From NCBI RefSeq assembly GCF_016820245.1, contig NZ_JAFCAR010000003.1, positions 577,001-641,000 of the forward strand: a DNA stretch of 64,000 nucleotides, given 5' to 3'. A program made the translations under genes and the position numbers. How positions within the stretch are numbered: the first letter of the stretch is position 1; every line of letters starts with the position of its first letter. The notes beneath the pieces are model-generated. The model saw only the letters and a program-made list of their open reading frames with translations, did no database searches and was not told the origin of the DNA. The stretch comes from Jannaschia sp. Os4 (GTDB taxonomy: Bacteria > Pseudomonadota > Alphaproteobacteria > Rhodobacterales > Rhodobacteraceae). Shown in pieces: positions 27,144 through 36,061 of this stretch.

Positions 27144-28019
27144 ATGGCACCTGACGGTCAGCGCGCGGACGCCGCGCCCGCCCCGAGCGAAGACACGACG
27201 ACCGGGGCCGACCCCGAGAGTCCCGACGCGCGGTCCGAACCCCGCCCCGGCCTTTTGGCCCGGCTGATGGGCCGCACCGCGCCCGACGCTCCATCGCCCG
27301 ACGCCCCGACCGTCGCGCCGCCCGGCCTCGTGGCCCTGCGGTCCAAGCGGCTGGACGACGTGCTGATCCCCCGCGCCGAGGTGGTCGCGGTCCCCGTGGA
27401 CACGGCGCTGACGGACCTCGTGCAGACCTTCCGGGAGTCGGGGAACACCCGCCTGCCGGTGTTCGAGGAGACGCTCGACCAGCCGCTGGGCATGGTCCAC
27501 CTCAAGGACGTCGCCCTGCAGCACGGGTTCAACGGGTCGGCCAAGGACTTCGACCTGCGCGCGATCCTACGGACGCTGATCTACGCGCCGCCCTCGATGC
27601 CCATCGGGGTGCTGCTGGCGAAGATGCAGACGCAGCGGACCCACATGGCGCTCGTGATCGACGAGTATGGCGGCGTGGACGGGCTGGTGACGCTGGAGGA
27701 CCTGATCGAGCAGGTCATCGGCGAGATCGCCGACGAGCACGACGAGGTCGAGGGCAAGCCGTGGCGGCAGGAGCGGGCGGGCTGCTTCCTCGCGCTGGCC
27801 CGCACGCCGCTGCCGGAGTTCGAGGCCGAGATCGGGATGCGCCTCGCCGAGGAGGGCGACGAGGAGGAGTACGACACGCTGGGCGGCCTCGTGTTCTCGC
27901 TGGCGGGCCGGGTGCCCGAGCGGGGCGAGGTGCTGGAGCACCCCTCGGGCGCCACGCTGGAGGTGGTCGACGCCGACCCCCGGCGGATCAAGCGCGTCCG
28001 CGTGCGCCTGCCCGCCTGA
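27144..28019 (+). CDS. CorC/HlyC family CBS-domain protein
   Basis: A 291-residue protein with a disordered N-terminus, a CBS pair (VLIPRAEVVAVPV and GVDGLVTLEDLIEQVIGEI) and a C-terminal CorC_HlyC domain (YDTLGGLVFSLAGRVPERGEV). It lacks the membrane DUF21 part, so it is the soluble CorC type linked to Mg2+/Co2+ handling in enterobacteria. The corC-lnt order after ybeY is conserved in many proteobacteria. Confidence 0.9.
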   Translation: MAPDGQRADAAPAPSEDTTTGADPESPDARSEPRPGLLARLMGRTAPDAPSPDAPTVAPPGLVALRSKRLDDVLIPRAEVVAVPVDTALTDLVQTFRESGNTRLPVFEETLDQPLGMVHLKDVALQHGFNGSAKDFDLRAILRTLIYAPPSMPIGVLLAKMQTQRTHMALVIDEYGGVDGLVTLEDLIEQVIGEIADEHDEVEGKPWRQERAGCFLALARTPLPEFEAEIGMRLAEEGDEEEYDTLGGLVFSLAGRVPERGEVLEHPSGATLEVVDADPRRIKRVRVRLPA

Positions 28020-28037
28020 CCGTGACGGCCGCCTGAG

Positions 28038-29519
28038 ATGCCGCGCGTGCCGGCATGGATCGCCGCCGGGCTGGCCGGTGGCGCGGCGGCCCTCGGGCAT
28101 GCGCCGTGGGGCCTGTGGTGGCTTGCGCTGGCGGCCTTCGCGCTGGGCCTCGGGTCGGTCGCGCGGGCCCGGCGCCCCGTCCTCGCGGCGTGGGTCATGG
28201 GCACGGCGCACTTCGCGGTGGCGCTGCTCTGGCTGACGGAGCCGTTCCGCGTCGATCCCTCGCTCACCGGCTGGCTGGCATGGCCCGCGCTGGGCGCGGC
28301 GGCGGTGGGGTTCGGTGCCTTCTGGGCGGTCGGCGCGGGGGTCGGCGCACGCGCCTTGGGCGGTCCGGTCGGCGCGGGTCTGGGGATGGCGGCGGCGGAG
28401 CTCGCGCGGTCCTACGTGCTGACGGGCTTCCCGTGGGCGCTGCCGGGGCACGTGCTGATCGGGTCGCCCGCGCTCCCCGCCGCCGCCTATGCTGGGCAGC
28501 ACGGGATGACCTTGGCGGTTCTGCTGGGCGCCGGGCTCGTGGCCTGCGCCCGCCCCCTGCCGACGGGGGCGGGCCTGGTGGTGCTGGCGGTGCCGCTGGC
28601 GCTGGGCGCCGCGCGGCCTGCCGCGCCGCCCCCCGCGGCGGACGCGCCGACGGTCCGGCTCGTGCAGCCCAACGCGCCGCAGCACCTCAAGTGGGATCCC
28701 GACTGGCGCCCGATCTTCTACGCGCGCGCGGTCGACCTGACCGAGGCGGGGCCGCCCCCGGACCTCGTGGTCTGGCCCGAGACGTCGATGCCGAGCCGCC
28801 TGTCCTTCACCGACGGGGTGCGCCCCGAGATCGCGGCGCGCGCCCCGGCCGTCGTCGGCACGCTGCGGATCGACCGGCAGGACGCGCCGCGCAACGCCTT
28901 GGTCCTCTTGGAGCGGGGAACGGGCCGGGTGCTCGACACGATCGACAAGCACCGGCTCGTGCCGTTCGGGGAGTACCTGCCGCTGCCGCGCGTGGCCGAC
29001 GCGCTCGGCCTCGGGCCCTTGGCGGCGCAGATGGCGGGCGTGTTCGCGCCCGGGCCGGGGCCGCGCCTCCTCGAGACGCCGGTCGGGCGGATGATGCCGA
29101 TGATCTGCTACGAGGCGATCTTCCCGCAGGACCTGCGCCGCGTCGCGCGTCCGCGCGCGATCCTGCACCTGACGAACGACGCGTGGTTCGGAACCCGCGT
29201 CGGCCCGTTCCAGCATCTGGCCCTCGCCCGGCTGCGCGCCGCCGAGCAGGGCCTGCCGCTGCTGCGCGCGGCGAACACCGGCGTGAGCGCCGTGATCGAC
29301 GCGCGCGGCCGCGTCCTCGACGCGCTCCCGCTGGGCGAGGCGGGGGCGCTCGACGCCGCGCTGCCCCCCGCCCTGCCGCCGACGCCCTACGCCCGGCTGG
29401 GCGACCTCCCTGTTGCGCTCCTGCTCCTCGCGCTGGCGCTGCTGTGGCTGCTGTCGCGTCCGGTTGACCTCCCCCCGCGCGGGGCGCAGACGGGGCGCCA
29501 CGCCCCAACGGCTTCCTGA
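28038..29519 (+). CDS. lnt: Apolipoprotein N-acyltransferase
   Basis: Lnt transfers an acyl chain to the N-terminal Cys of lipoproteins at the inner membrane. The 493-residue chain has an N-terminal set of membrane helices and a periplasmic nitrilase domain with the triad Glu in VVWPETSMP, Lys in [14 protein letters not shown] and Cys in [10 protein letters not shown] final helix lies near residue 470. Its TGA stop (29517-29519) lies inside the riboswitch that controls the next gene, metK. Confidence 0.95.
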   Translation: MPRVPAWIAAGLAGGAAALGHAPWGLWWLALAAFALGLGSVARARRPVLAAWVMGTAHFAVALLWLTEPFRVDPSLTGWLAWPALGAAAVGFGAFWAVGAGVGARALGGPVGAGLGMAAAELARSYVLTGFPWALPGHVLIGSPALPAAAYAGQHGMTLAVLLGAGLVACARPLPTGAGLVVLAVPLALGAARPAAPPPAADAPTVRLVQPNAPQHLKWDPDWRPIFYARAVDLTEAGPPPDLVVWPETSMPSRLSFTDGVRPEIAARAPAVVGTLRIDRQDAPRNALVLLERGTGRVLDTIDKHRLVPFGEYLPLPRVADALGLGPLAAQMAGVFAPGPGPRLLETPVGRMMPMICYEAIFPQDLRRVARPRAILHLTNDAWFGTRVGPFQHLALARLRAAEQGLPLLRAANTGVSAVIDARGRVLDALPLGEAGALDAALPPALPPTPYARLGDLPVALLLLALALLWLLSRPVDLPPRGAQTGRHAPTAS

Positions 29520-29550
29520 CGGGGCGCGCGAACGCGACCAATGGAGCGCC
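29500..29550 (+). promoter_or_regulatory. SAM/SAH riboswitch in the metK leader
   Basis: The segment matches the small SAM/SAH (Rhodobacterales metK) riboswitch: CGCCCC (29501-29506) and GGGGCG (29521-29526) form P1 around AACGGCTTCCTGAC, and ATGGAGC (29541-29547) can pair back with GCTTCC (29511-29516) to give the H-type pseudoknot. GGAG at 29543-29546, the metK Shine-Dalgarno, is within the pseudoknot, so ligand binding would block translation. The loop holds an extra GCG-AACGCG hairpin. The aptamer starts within the lnt coding sequence. Confidence 0.85.
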
Positions 29551-29554
29551 CCCG

Positions 29555-30724
29555 ATGGCCCGCAAGAACTACGTCTTCACCTCCGAGTCCGTGTCGGAGG
29601 GCCATCCGGACAAGGTGTGCGACCGCATCTCCGACGCCGTGCTGGACGCCTTCCTCGCCGAGGAGCCGCTGGCCCGCGTCGCCTGCGAGACCTTCGCGAC
29701 CACCAACCGGGTCGTCGTCGGCGGCGAGGTCGGCCTGGCGGACCCGCAGAACCTCGCCCGGATGCGCGAGCGGGTCGAGGAGATCGCGCGGCGCTGCATC
29801 CGCGACATCGGCTACGAGCAGGACAAGTTCCACTGGGAGACCTGCCGGATCACCAACCTCCTGCACGAGCAGTCGGCGCATATCGCGCAGGGCGTCGTCG
29901 GCAACGAGGGTGCCGGCGACCAAGGCATCATGTTCGGCTACGCGACCGACGAGACCGAGGCGCTCATGCCCGCGCCGATCCAGTATGCGCATGCCGTGCT
30001 GCGGCGGCTGGCCGAGGCCCGGAAATCGGGGACCGAGCCCGCCCTCGGGCCGGACGCGAAGTCGCAGCTCTCGGTGCGCTACGAGGACGGGGTGCCGGTG
30101 GAGGTCACGTCGCTGGTGCTGTCGACCCAGCATCTCGATCCGGACCTCACCTCCTCGGACGTCCGGGCCATCGTGGAGCCGCACATCCGCGCCGTCCTGC
30201 CCGACGGGTGGCTGACGGACGCGACCGCGTGGCACGTGAACCCGACCGGAAAGTTCGTGATCGGCGGGCCGGACGGGGACGCGGGGCTCACGGGGCGCAA
30301 GATCATCGTCGACACCTACGGCGGCGCGGCGCCGCACGGGGGCGGTGCCTTCTCGGGCAAGGATCCCACGAAGGTCGACCGCTCGGCGGCCTACGCGGCG
30401 CGCTACCTCGCCAAGAACGTGGTCGCGGCGGGGCTCGCCAAGCGCTGCACCCTGCAGCTGTCCTACGCCATCGGCGTGGCCGAGCCGCTGTCGATCTACG
30501 TGGACACGCATGGGACCGGCACGGCGGAGGACGCGGCCATCGAGGCCGCGGTGGCGGGAGCGATGGACCTCACGCCCACGGGCATCCGGGAGCAGCTGGA
30601 CCTCGCCCGGCCGATCTACGAGCGCACCGCCGCCTACGGGCATTTCGGGCGCGCGCCGGACGCCGATGGCGGCTTCTCGTGGGAACGGACGGACTTGGCG
30701 GACCGGATCGCGCGGGCCGTGTGA
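29555..30724 (+). CDS. metK: S-adenosylmethionine synthetase
   Basis: MetK makes S-adenosylmethionine from methionine and ATP; 389 residues, normal length. It begins with the family block [19 protein letters not shown] (ATP and Mg2+ binding); [12 protein letters not shown] and [16 protein letters not shown] are the two PROSITE-type signatures. Translation is probably controlled by the riboswitch directly upstream, giving feedback by its own product. Confidence 0.97.
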   Translation: MARKNYVFTSESVSEGHPDKVCDRISDAVLDAFLAEEPLARVACETFATTNRVVVGGEVGLADPQNLARMRERVEEIARRCIRDIGYEQDKFHWETCRITNLLHEQSAHIAQGVVGNEGAGDQGIMFGYATDETEALMPAPIQYAHAVLRRLAEARKSGTEPALGPDAKSQLSVRYEDGVPVEVTSLVLSTQHLDPDLTSSDVRAIVEPHIRAVLPDGWLTDATAWHVNPTGKFVIGGPDGDAGLTGRKIIVDTYGGAAPHGGGAFSGKDPTKVDRSAAYAARYLAKNVVAAGLAKRCTLQLSYAIGVAEPLSIYVDTHGTGTAEDAAIEAAVAGAMDLTPTGIREQLDLARPIYERTAAYGHFGRAPDADGGFSWERTDLADRIARAV

Positions 30725-30819
30725 GGGGACGTGCGGCGGATTCCCGCACCTGACGAAGTGTTTCCTTGATGAACCCTAGGCTTCGCTCCACGTTGGGCAC
30801 CGAGGACGGAGGAATCGCC

Positions 30820-30960
30820 ATGGCCGGACGGACCACCATCGGGAAGCTCGTCGACGATCTGAAGGATCGTCTTGAGGGTCTGATGGGCGCGCTCGCCCCG
30901 CAGCCCGACGCGATCCCGGTCCCCGTGCGGCCCGACCGCCGTCCCGACCCGCGGCGCTGA
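30820..30960 (+). CDS. Small conserved-looking protein, 46 residues
   Basis: ATG 30820 has GGAGGA at 30808-30813. The peptide starts MAGRTTIGKLVDDLKDRLEG, an amphipathic helix, and ends with a Pro/Arg-rich tail. A longer reading from 30766 has no ribosome site. Somewhat AT-richer sequence at 30760-30780 could contain its promoter. No family recognised; it may be a small regulatory or membrane-associated protein. Confidence 0.5.
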   Translation: MAGRTTIGKLVDDLKDRLEGLMGALAPQPDAIPVPVRPDRRPDPRR

Positions 30961-31133
30961 CGCCCCCCGATCCGCGGGCGCGCTCCGCTCTCCAGCCCTC
31001 GCACTGATCGTCCCGCCGCCGGATGGTGGCGTCGTGGCCCGTCGCGGTGCGATGCGATCTGTCGGCGGGCCGCACCGCGTCCGGGCCGACGGGGCCGGGA
31101 CGCGGGTGCAGGTGCCTCCGACCCGAGGGGCCG
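30961..31133. other. Short intergenic region
   Basis: 173 bp between the 46-residue gene and the convergent NUDIX gene. It contains GC-rich partial inverted repeats (for example GTCGGC near 31061 and GCCGAC near 31087) but no clear terminator with a T tract and no ORF. Confidence 0.35.
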
Positions 31134-31598
31134 TCAGGCCGTCGCGCGCTTGAGGAACTTCAGCTGCGGGCGCAGCTTCTTGGGCTTGCGCCTGATCTGC
31201 GTGAGCAGGTCCGCGAGGTCCGCCTCGTCCACCAGCTTGGCCGCCTCGCGGGTCGGGAACCACTCGCGCGTGCGCTCGTCCTTCTCCTTCCAGCGCGGAA
31301 GGAGGGTCTCGACGATCAGCGGGTAGACCTCGACCCGGACCTTGCGCGAGGTGCCGTCGTCGAACCGCTTGCGATACTTGTAGGCCCCGAACGGCTCCTG
31401 CCCGATGGATCCCTCGACGCCGGCTTCCTCCAGCGCCTCGATGGCCGCGGCGTCCCACGGCTGTCGGCCCGGCATGGTCCAGCCCTTCGGCACGACCCAA
31501 CGGCCCGTGTCGCGGGAGGTGATCATCAGGACCTCCACGGTCCCGCGCGGTCCCATCCGCAAGGGAAGGGCGGCGATCTGCTGCCGGTCGTGCTTCAT
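31134..31598 (-). CDS. NUDIX hydrolase of the diphosphoinositol-polyphosphate phosphohydrolase type
   Basis: A 154-residue NUDIX protein. The start 'QIAALPLRMGPRGTVEVLMITSRDTGRWVVPKGW' and the EALEEAGVEG helix are typical of the bacterial proteins related to DIPP. The Nudix box is altered: after GWTMPGRQPWD the usual E and R positions are Arg and Ile, but the metal-binding EExG part is intact. The C-terminal Lys/Arg stretch (RRKPKKLRPQLKFLKR) could bind nucleotide or polyphosphate. Confidence 0.82.
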   Translation of the reverse strand: MKHDRQQIAALPLRMGPRGTVEVLMITSRDTGRWVVPKGWTMPGRQPWDAAAIEALEEAGVEGSIGQEPFGAYKYRKRFDDGTSRKVRVEVYPLIVETLLPRWKEKDERTREWFPTREAAKLVDEADLADLLTQIRRKPKKLRPQLKFLKRATA

Positions 31599-31664
31599 CT
31601 GCCCGTGACCCTCTCAGGCGCTCGCGGCACCCTGTTTTGAGGGGAATCTGCCCGAAGCGACGGA

Positions 31665-32309
31665 TTATTGCAAATCCGGACCGTCGAGCAGGTCGGCGAC
31701 ATCCCGCAGCGTGTCCGCGACGAGGTCCGCGCCCAACGGTGCCTCGCCGTAGCCGCCCCGCAGGATGACGCAGCGCATCGGCACGGCGCGGGCGGCGTCG
31801 AGGTCGACCGCGCTGTCCCCGACCATGACCGCATCGCGGGGCGCGACGCCCATCGCCGCGAGGGCGTGGCGGAGCGGGGCGGGGTCCGGCTTGCGCGCGG
31901 CGAGGGTGTCGCCGCCCACCACGACGGCGAACGGCCCGAGGTCCAGCGCCGCGATGATGGTGCGGGTCGGGGCCTCGGGCTTGTTGGTCACGAGGGCGAG
32001 GGGCAGGCCCCGCGCCGCGAGCCCCGCGAGCAGGTTGCGCGCTCCGGGAAGGGGCACCGTCCCGGAGACGGGATCGCGGTCGTAGATCGCGTGGAAGGCC
32101 GCCTCCACCTCCGCGGCCCGTTCGGGCGCGTCGGCCCACGTCGTGAGGCGGCGGACGAGGGTGGGGACGCCGTGGCCGATGAAGCCGCGCACGGTCGCCT
32201 CGCCGGGGGCGGTCAGGCCCGCTTCGCGCATGGCGGCGGCAGCGGCGCGGTGGATGCCGCCGAGGCTGTCCACCAGCGTGCCGTCGAGGTCGAAGATGAC
32301 CGCCTTCAC
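31665..32309 (-). CDS. gph: Phosphoglycolate phosphatase-like HAD hydrolase
   Basis: A 214-residue HAD-IA phosphatase. The motifs are FDLDGTLVDS (nucleophile Asp), VTNKPEAPT, KPDPAP and VGDSAVDLDAA, matching phosphoglycolate phosphatase, which removes 2-phosphoglycolate formed by DNA repair or RuBisCO oxygenation. GTG 32309 overlaps the stop of the upstream cytochrome gene (GTGA). It is cotranscribed with an isoquinoline oxidoreductase-type operon, an unusual setting. Confidence 0.88.
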   Translation of the reverse strand: MKAVIFDLDGTLVDSLGGIHRAAAAAMREAGLTAPGEATVRGFIGHGVPTLVRRLTTWADAPERAAEVEAAFHAIYDRDPVSGTVPLPGARNLLAGLAARGLPLALVTNKPEAPTRTIIAALDLGPFAVVVGGDTLAARKPDPAPLRHALAAMGVAPRDAVMVGDSAVDLDAARAVPMRCVILRGGYGEAPLGADLVADTLRDVADLLDGPDLQ

Positions 32310-32809
32310 GGACAGGGCGCGCCCGCCGCGTCCCATGCGAGGATGGCCCGCGCGGCCTCCTCCGGCGAGCCGGGCGCGGGGTCGCGGCCTAGGCCGGGCG
32401 CCCAGCCCCAGACCACCAGCGGATCGTGCGACACGTGGTCCGCCACCTCGGCCATGGTGCGCCCGCCGTTCCGCTCGGGGTCCTTCAGCTGCTCGCAGAT
32501 CTCGCGCGGGGTGCGGGCGGCCCATGCCATCTCCGGCGGGGCGAGGGCCCAGCCCTCCACGCCCGGCGCGGCATGGGGGAAACCGCCGTTCTCGGCGCGG
32601 TGGCAGGTGCCGCAGGGCAGGGTCTCGATTCCCATCCGGCTCTCGCCCGCCACGACGCCCAGCCCATGCGGCACGCCCGTCCGCCAGAGCGGCACGTCGG
32701 TCTCCACGTGGCAGTTGGCGCAGCGCGGGTGGGACAGGACCTCGTGGACGGGCGCGAACTCCTGCGCGGCGGCGGGGGCGGCGAGGAGGACCAGCGCGAG
32801 CCACCTCAT
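32306..32809 (-). CDS. Periplasmic diheme c-type cytochrome-like protein
   Basis: A 167-residue exported protein with signal peptide [16 protein letters not shown] and two heme c sites, CANCH (residues 30-34) and CGTCH (66-70). It is placed directly after the molybdenum subunit of an isoquinoline 1-oxidoreductase-type enzyme, so it probably accepts electrons from that enzyme in the periplasm. 'GESRMGIETLPCGTCHRAENGG' is a recurring block in cytochromes associated with such enzymes. The stop overlaps the gph start. Confidence 0.85.
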   Translation of the reverse strand: MRWLALVLLAAPAAAQEFAPVHEVLSHPRCANCHVETDVPLWRTGVPHGLGVVAGESRMGIETLPCGTCHRAENGGFPHAAPGVEGWALAPPEMAWAARTPREICEQLKDPERNGGRTMAEVADHVSHDPLVVWGWAPGLGRDPAPGSPEEAARAILAWDAAGAPCP

Positions 32810-35031
32810 GCGAAGCGCACCGTGCGGTCGAAGGGCATCTCGCGCAGGCGGGTGCCGGTGGCGGCGAAGATCGCGTTGGCGAGTGCGGGCGCGGCCGGCG
32901 GCAGGCCGGGCTCGCCCGCGCCGGAGATGCGCCCCCCGAGGCCGAGCGCGCGGACCTCAAGGGTCGGCGGGACCTCCCACAGGCGGAGCGAGGCGTAGTC
33001 GTGGAAGTTGGACTGTAGGCTGCGCCCCTCCGCGAACTCCACGGCGGCGTGCATCGCGTGCCCGAGGCCGAAGAGCGCACCGCCCGAGAGTTGCGCCTCG
33101 GCGTTGACGGGGTCGAGCACGGTGCCGAGGTCTGCGGCGATCCACAGGCCCCTCAGCGCCAAGCCCGCGTCGGTCTCCTCGACCTCGACAACCTCCGCCA
33201 CGGGGACGCCGAAGGAGTAGGTGAAGGCCACGCCCTTGCCCTTGCCCGGCCCGTCCCAGCCGGCCATCCCGGCCACCGTCTCCAGCACCGTCCGGGAGGC
33301 GGGGTCCCGCAGCAGGCGCAGACGCTCTTCCACCGGGTCGGCCCCGGCGGCGAGGATGACCTCGTCCAACAGCGACTCGCCGAAGAAGCCGTTGAACGAC
33401 GCCCCGACGGAGCGCCACGACGACACCGGCACCGAGGCGGGCACGCGGTAGCCCGTCACCCGGCGGTCGGGGATCGCGTAGGGCGCGTCCCACAGCGCCT
33501 GCACCGTCATCAGGTCGGGCCCGACGGGCGGGTAGCCGAGGCGCTGCATCTGGCTCTCGGTGACGGACAGGGCCGCGACGTCGAGGTCGAAGGACCGCAC
33601 CCGCCCCCCCTCGTGGGTGGCCCGCCCCCGCGCCAGTGCCATGGGGCGCAGGAAGCCGTGGGTCATGTCCTGCTCGCGGCCCAAGGTCAGGCGCACGGGG
33701 CGGCCCGGCACGGCCATCGCGGCGTGGGCGGCCTGCTCGATCCACTCCATCTCCAGCCGGTGCCCGAAGGAGCCGCCGGAGGGCAGGTTGGTGAGGTGGA
33801 CCTGCTCGACGTCCTGCCCCGTGATCCGCGCCACCGCCTCGCAGGCGAAGGTCGGCACCTGCGTGCCGCACCACAGGTCGGTGCGCTCGGGAGTGTAGCG
33901 GACGGTCGCGTTGGTCGGCTCCAAGGGCGCGTGATGGAGGAAGGGGACGCGGTACTCCGCCTCGACGAGCTCGCCCGGCGCGCCCGCCACGTCGCCCTCG
34001 TCGGCGAAGCGGCTGTCGGTCTCCTCGCCCTCGATGACGGCGGCATGCTCGGCCCAGAGGGTCGCCGTGTCCGGCTTCGGCGCGACGTCGCCCCATTCCA
34101 CGGCCACGGCCCGCGCGGCCCGCATGGCGCGCCAGTCGTTGTCGGCGATCACGGCGAAGCCGTCGGGGATCGGGATCACGGCCTCGATCCCGCGCATGGC
34201 CGCCGCGGCGGCGGTGTCGAGCGAGGCCACGCCGCCGCCCCGCACGGGGTTGGTGACGGCGGTGGCCCGGAGCATCCCGGGGAGGTCCACGTCGACGCCA
34301 TAGGTGACGGCGCCGGTGGACTTGGCCTCGACGTCGGTCCGGCGGTGCGCCCTGCCGAGGACGCGCCACTCGGACGGGTCGCGGAGCGTGACCTCGCGGA
34401 CGAGGTCGGTCGCCGCGGCCGCCGCGGCGAGGTCCGCGTAGGGCAGGCGCGTCCCATCCGCCGCGACGACCGCGCCGCCTTCGGTGGCGAGGGTCGCGAC
34501 GTCGACGCCCAAGCGGGCCGCGGCGGCCGCCTTCAGCGTCTCGCGTGCGACGGCCCCCGCCTCGCGCAGGCGTTCGAACAGGTCGGGCACCGTGGTGGAC
34601 CCGCCCGTGATGTTCAGGCCGACCAGCTTGCCCGCCACGTCCGACCCGAGCCGGGCCACCGCGCCCATCCGCCCGTCGTCCCACGCCGCGACGGGGATGC
34701 CGTGGCCGGTGATCTCGCCGTTGTAGTAGGCCTTCGACGCCGGCCCCGCGACGATGCGGACTGCGTGGGGATCGACGTCCATCTCCTCGGCGATCAGGTG
34801 GGCCTGGATCGAGGCGGCCCCCTGCCCGACATCCGCGCGCGGGGCGACGAAGGTGACCCCCTCGGCATCGACCACCACGAAGGGCGTGAGGCTCGCCGCG
34901 CCCTCGGGCAGGTCGGCGAGCAGCGGGTTCTCCGGGTCCGCGCGGTAGCGCCAGACCCCGAAGGCCACGCCCCCCGCGACCGCGGCGGAGCCGATGAGCA
35001 GCGTGCGGCGGACGATCTTGCCGATGCCCAT
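32806..35031 (-). CDS. Xanthine dehydrogenase-family molybdopterin subunit (isoquinoline 1-oxidoreductase beta type)
   Basis: Large Mo-cofactor subunit of 741 residues, exported by the Tat pathway as shown by an N-terminal RRTLLIGSAAVAGG signal. The xanthine oxidase-type blocks are VAPRADVGQGAASIQAHLIAEE, 'VPFLHHAPLEPTNATV', SGGSFGHR and 'VGASFNGFFGESLLDEV' with the active-site Glu. Members hydroxylate N-heterocycles or oxidise aldehydes. The ATG overlaps the stop of the 2Fe-2S subunit (TGATG). The actual substrate is not known. Confidence 0.9.
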   Translation of the reverse strand: MGIGKIVRRTLLIGSAAVAGGVAFGVWRYRADPENPLLADLPEGAASLTPFVVVDAEGVTFVAPRADVGQGAASIQAHLIAEEMDVDPHAVRIVAGPASKAYYNGEITGHGIPVAAWDDGRMGAVARLGSDVAGKLVGLNITGGSTTVPDLFERLREAGAVARETLKAAAAARLGVDVATLATEGGAVVAADGTRLPYADLAAAAAATDLVREVTLRDPSEWRVLGRAHRRTDVEAKSTGAVTYGVDVDLPGMLRATAVTNPVRGGGVASLDTAAAAAMRGIEAVIPIPDGFAVIADNDWRAMRAARAVAVEWGDVAPKPDTATLWAEHAAVIEGEETDSRFADEGDVAGAPGELVEAEYRVPFLHHAPLEPTNATVRYTPERTDLWCGTQVPTFACEAVARITGQDVEQVHLTNLPSGGSFGHRLEMEWIEQAAHAAMAVPGRPVRLTLGREQDMTHGFLRPMALARGRATHEGGRVRSFDLDVAALSVTESQMQRLGYPPVGPDLMTVQALWDAPYAIPDRRVTGYRVPASVPVSSWRSVGASFNGFFGESLLDEVILAAGADPVEERLRLLRDPASRTVLETVAGMAGWDGPGKGKGVAFTYSFGVPVAEVVEVEETDAGLALRGLWIAADLGTVLDPVNAEAQLSGGALFGLGHAMHAAVEFAEGRSLQSNFHDYASLRLWEVPPTLEVRALGLGGRISGAGEPGLPPAAPALANAIFAATGTRLREMPFDRTVRFA

Positions 35032-35477
35032 CACGCGGTCTCCTGCGCGGCCCGCCGGATGGCGGCCCGGATGCGGGGGTAGGTCGCGCAGCGGCAGAGG
35101 TTGCCGCCCATCACGGCGTCGATCTCCGCGTCCGACGGCGCCGGGTTCCCCGCCAGCAGCGAGGCCGCCTGCATGATCTGGCCCGACTGGCAGTAGCCGC
35201 ACTGGGCCACCTGCTCCTCGATCCACGCGTCCACCACGGGGTGATCGCGGGGGAGGCCCTCGATGGTGGTGACCTCGGCCCCTTCGGCCTCGGACGCGCG
35301 GACTTGGCACGAGCGCACGGCGAGCCCGTCGAGATGCACGGTGCAGGCCCCGCACTGCGCGATGCCGCAGCCGTACTTCGTGCCCGTCAGGCCCAGCTCG
35401 TCCCGCAGCGCCCAGAGCAGGGGCATGTCCGGCTCGACGTCGAGTTCGACCTCGGCCCCGTTGATCGTCATCCGCAT
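35031..35477 (-). CDS. 2Fe-2S subunit of an isoquinoline 1-oxidoreductase-type enzyme
   Basis: A 148-residue small subunit with two [2Fe-2S] clusters: the plant-ferredoxin type in [16 protein letters not shown] (third Cys in VRSCQV) and the helical-domain type in [10 protein letters not shown] and NLCRCATY. It passes electrons from the Mo subunit to an external acceptor, here probably the diheme cytochrome downstream. AGGAGG lies 8 nt before the ATG. It is the first gene of the four-gene operon. Confidence 0.93.
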   Translation of the reverse strand: MRMTINGAEVELDVEPDMPLLWALRDELGLTGTKYGCGIAQCGACTVHLDGLAVRSCQVRASEAEGAEVTTIEGLPRDHPVVDAWIEEQVAQCGYCQSGQIMQAASLLAGNPAPSDAEIDAVMGGNLCRCATYPRIRAAIRRAAQETA

Positions 35478-35588
35478 GATCCGGCCTCCTGCTCCGGACC
35501 TATGCCCCCGCGGGCGGCGGGTCGAGGGTATCGCGGCGTCCCGGCGGGCGGGGCTTGATCGCGCCGACGGGCCGGGCGACGACGGCGC

Positions 35589-36008
35589 ATGTCGCCGCGC
35601 CGGCCCGTCCTCGACCCCGCGCGCCTGCTCCGGGGGCGGGCGGACGCGCTCGCGCGCGGGCCGCATTGGGAGCCCCGCGCCCTGATCTGCCTGCTGCGCC
35701 CGTCCGACGGATGGACCGAGGTGCTGCCCCCCGGCGGCACGCCTCGGGGCGCCGCCGAGACGGTGCTCGTCCTCGCCGACCCCGCGCGGCTCGACGCGCG
35801 GTGCCAGCCGACGCCGCTCGACCCCGCCGGGCGCCTGATCGGGGCCGCGGGCGCCGCCGAGCTGGTCGCGATGGCCGACTGCCTCGCGCCCGCGCCCTAC
35901 GTGGCGCGGATGGCGGGGCTCGCTTGGTGGCTGCACCGGTTCGAGGCGCTGCGGCGGGCGGCCATCCCCCGAGGCGATGGACCCGGGCCGCGGCGTCGCG
36001 GCCCTTGA
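35589..36008 (+). CDS. Hypothetical protein, 139 residues
   Basis: An ORF beginning [21 protein letters not shown] and ending in a Pro/Arg-rich tail. The middle ([18 protein letters not shown] ... [17 protein letters not shown]) looks like a folded domain and codon use fits its neighbours, but there is no strong ribosome site and no recognised family. It is followed by glpD on the same strand. Confidence 0.45.
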   Translation: MSPRRPVLDPARLLRGRADALARGPHWEPRALICLLRPSDGWTEVLPPGGTPRGAAETVLVLADPARLDARCQPTPLDPAGRLIGAAGAAELVAMADCLAPAPYVARMAGLAWWLHRFEALRRAAIPRGDGPGPRRRGP

Positions 36009-36061
36009 GCGATGGGCCGCCACCTCGTAGGCCCGGAGGCGACCGGACCACGGAGCGACCC

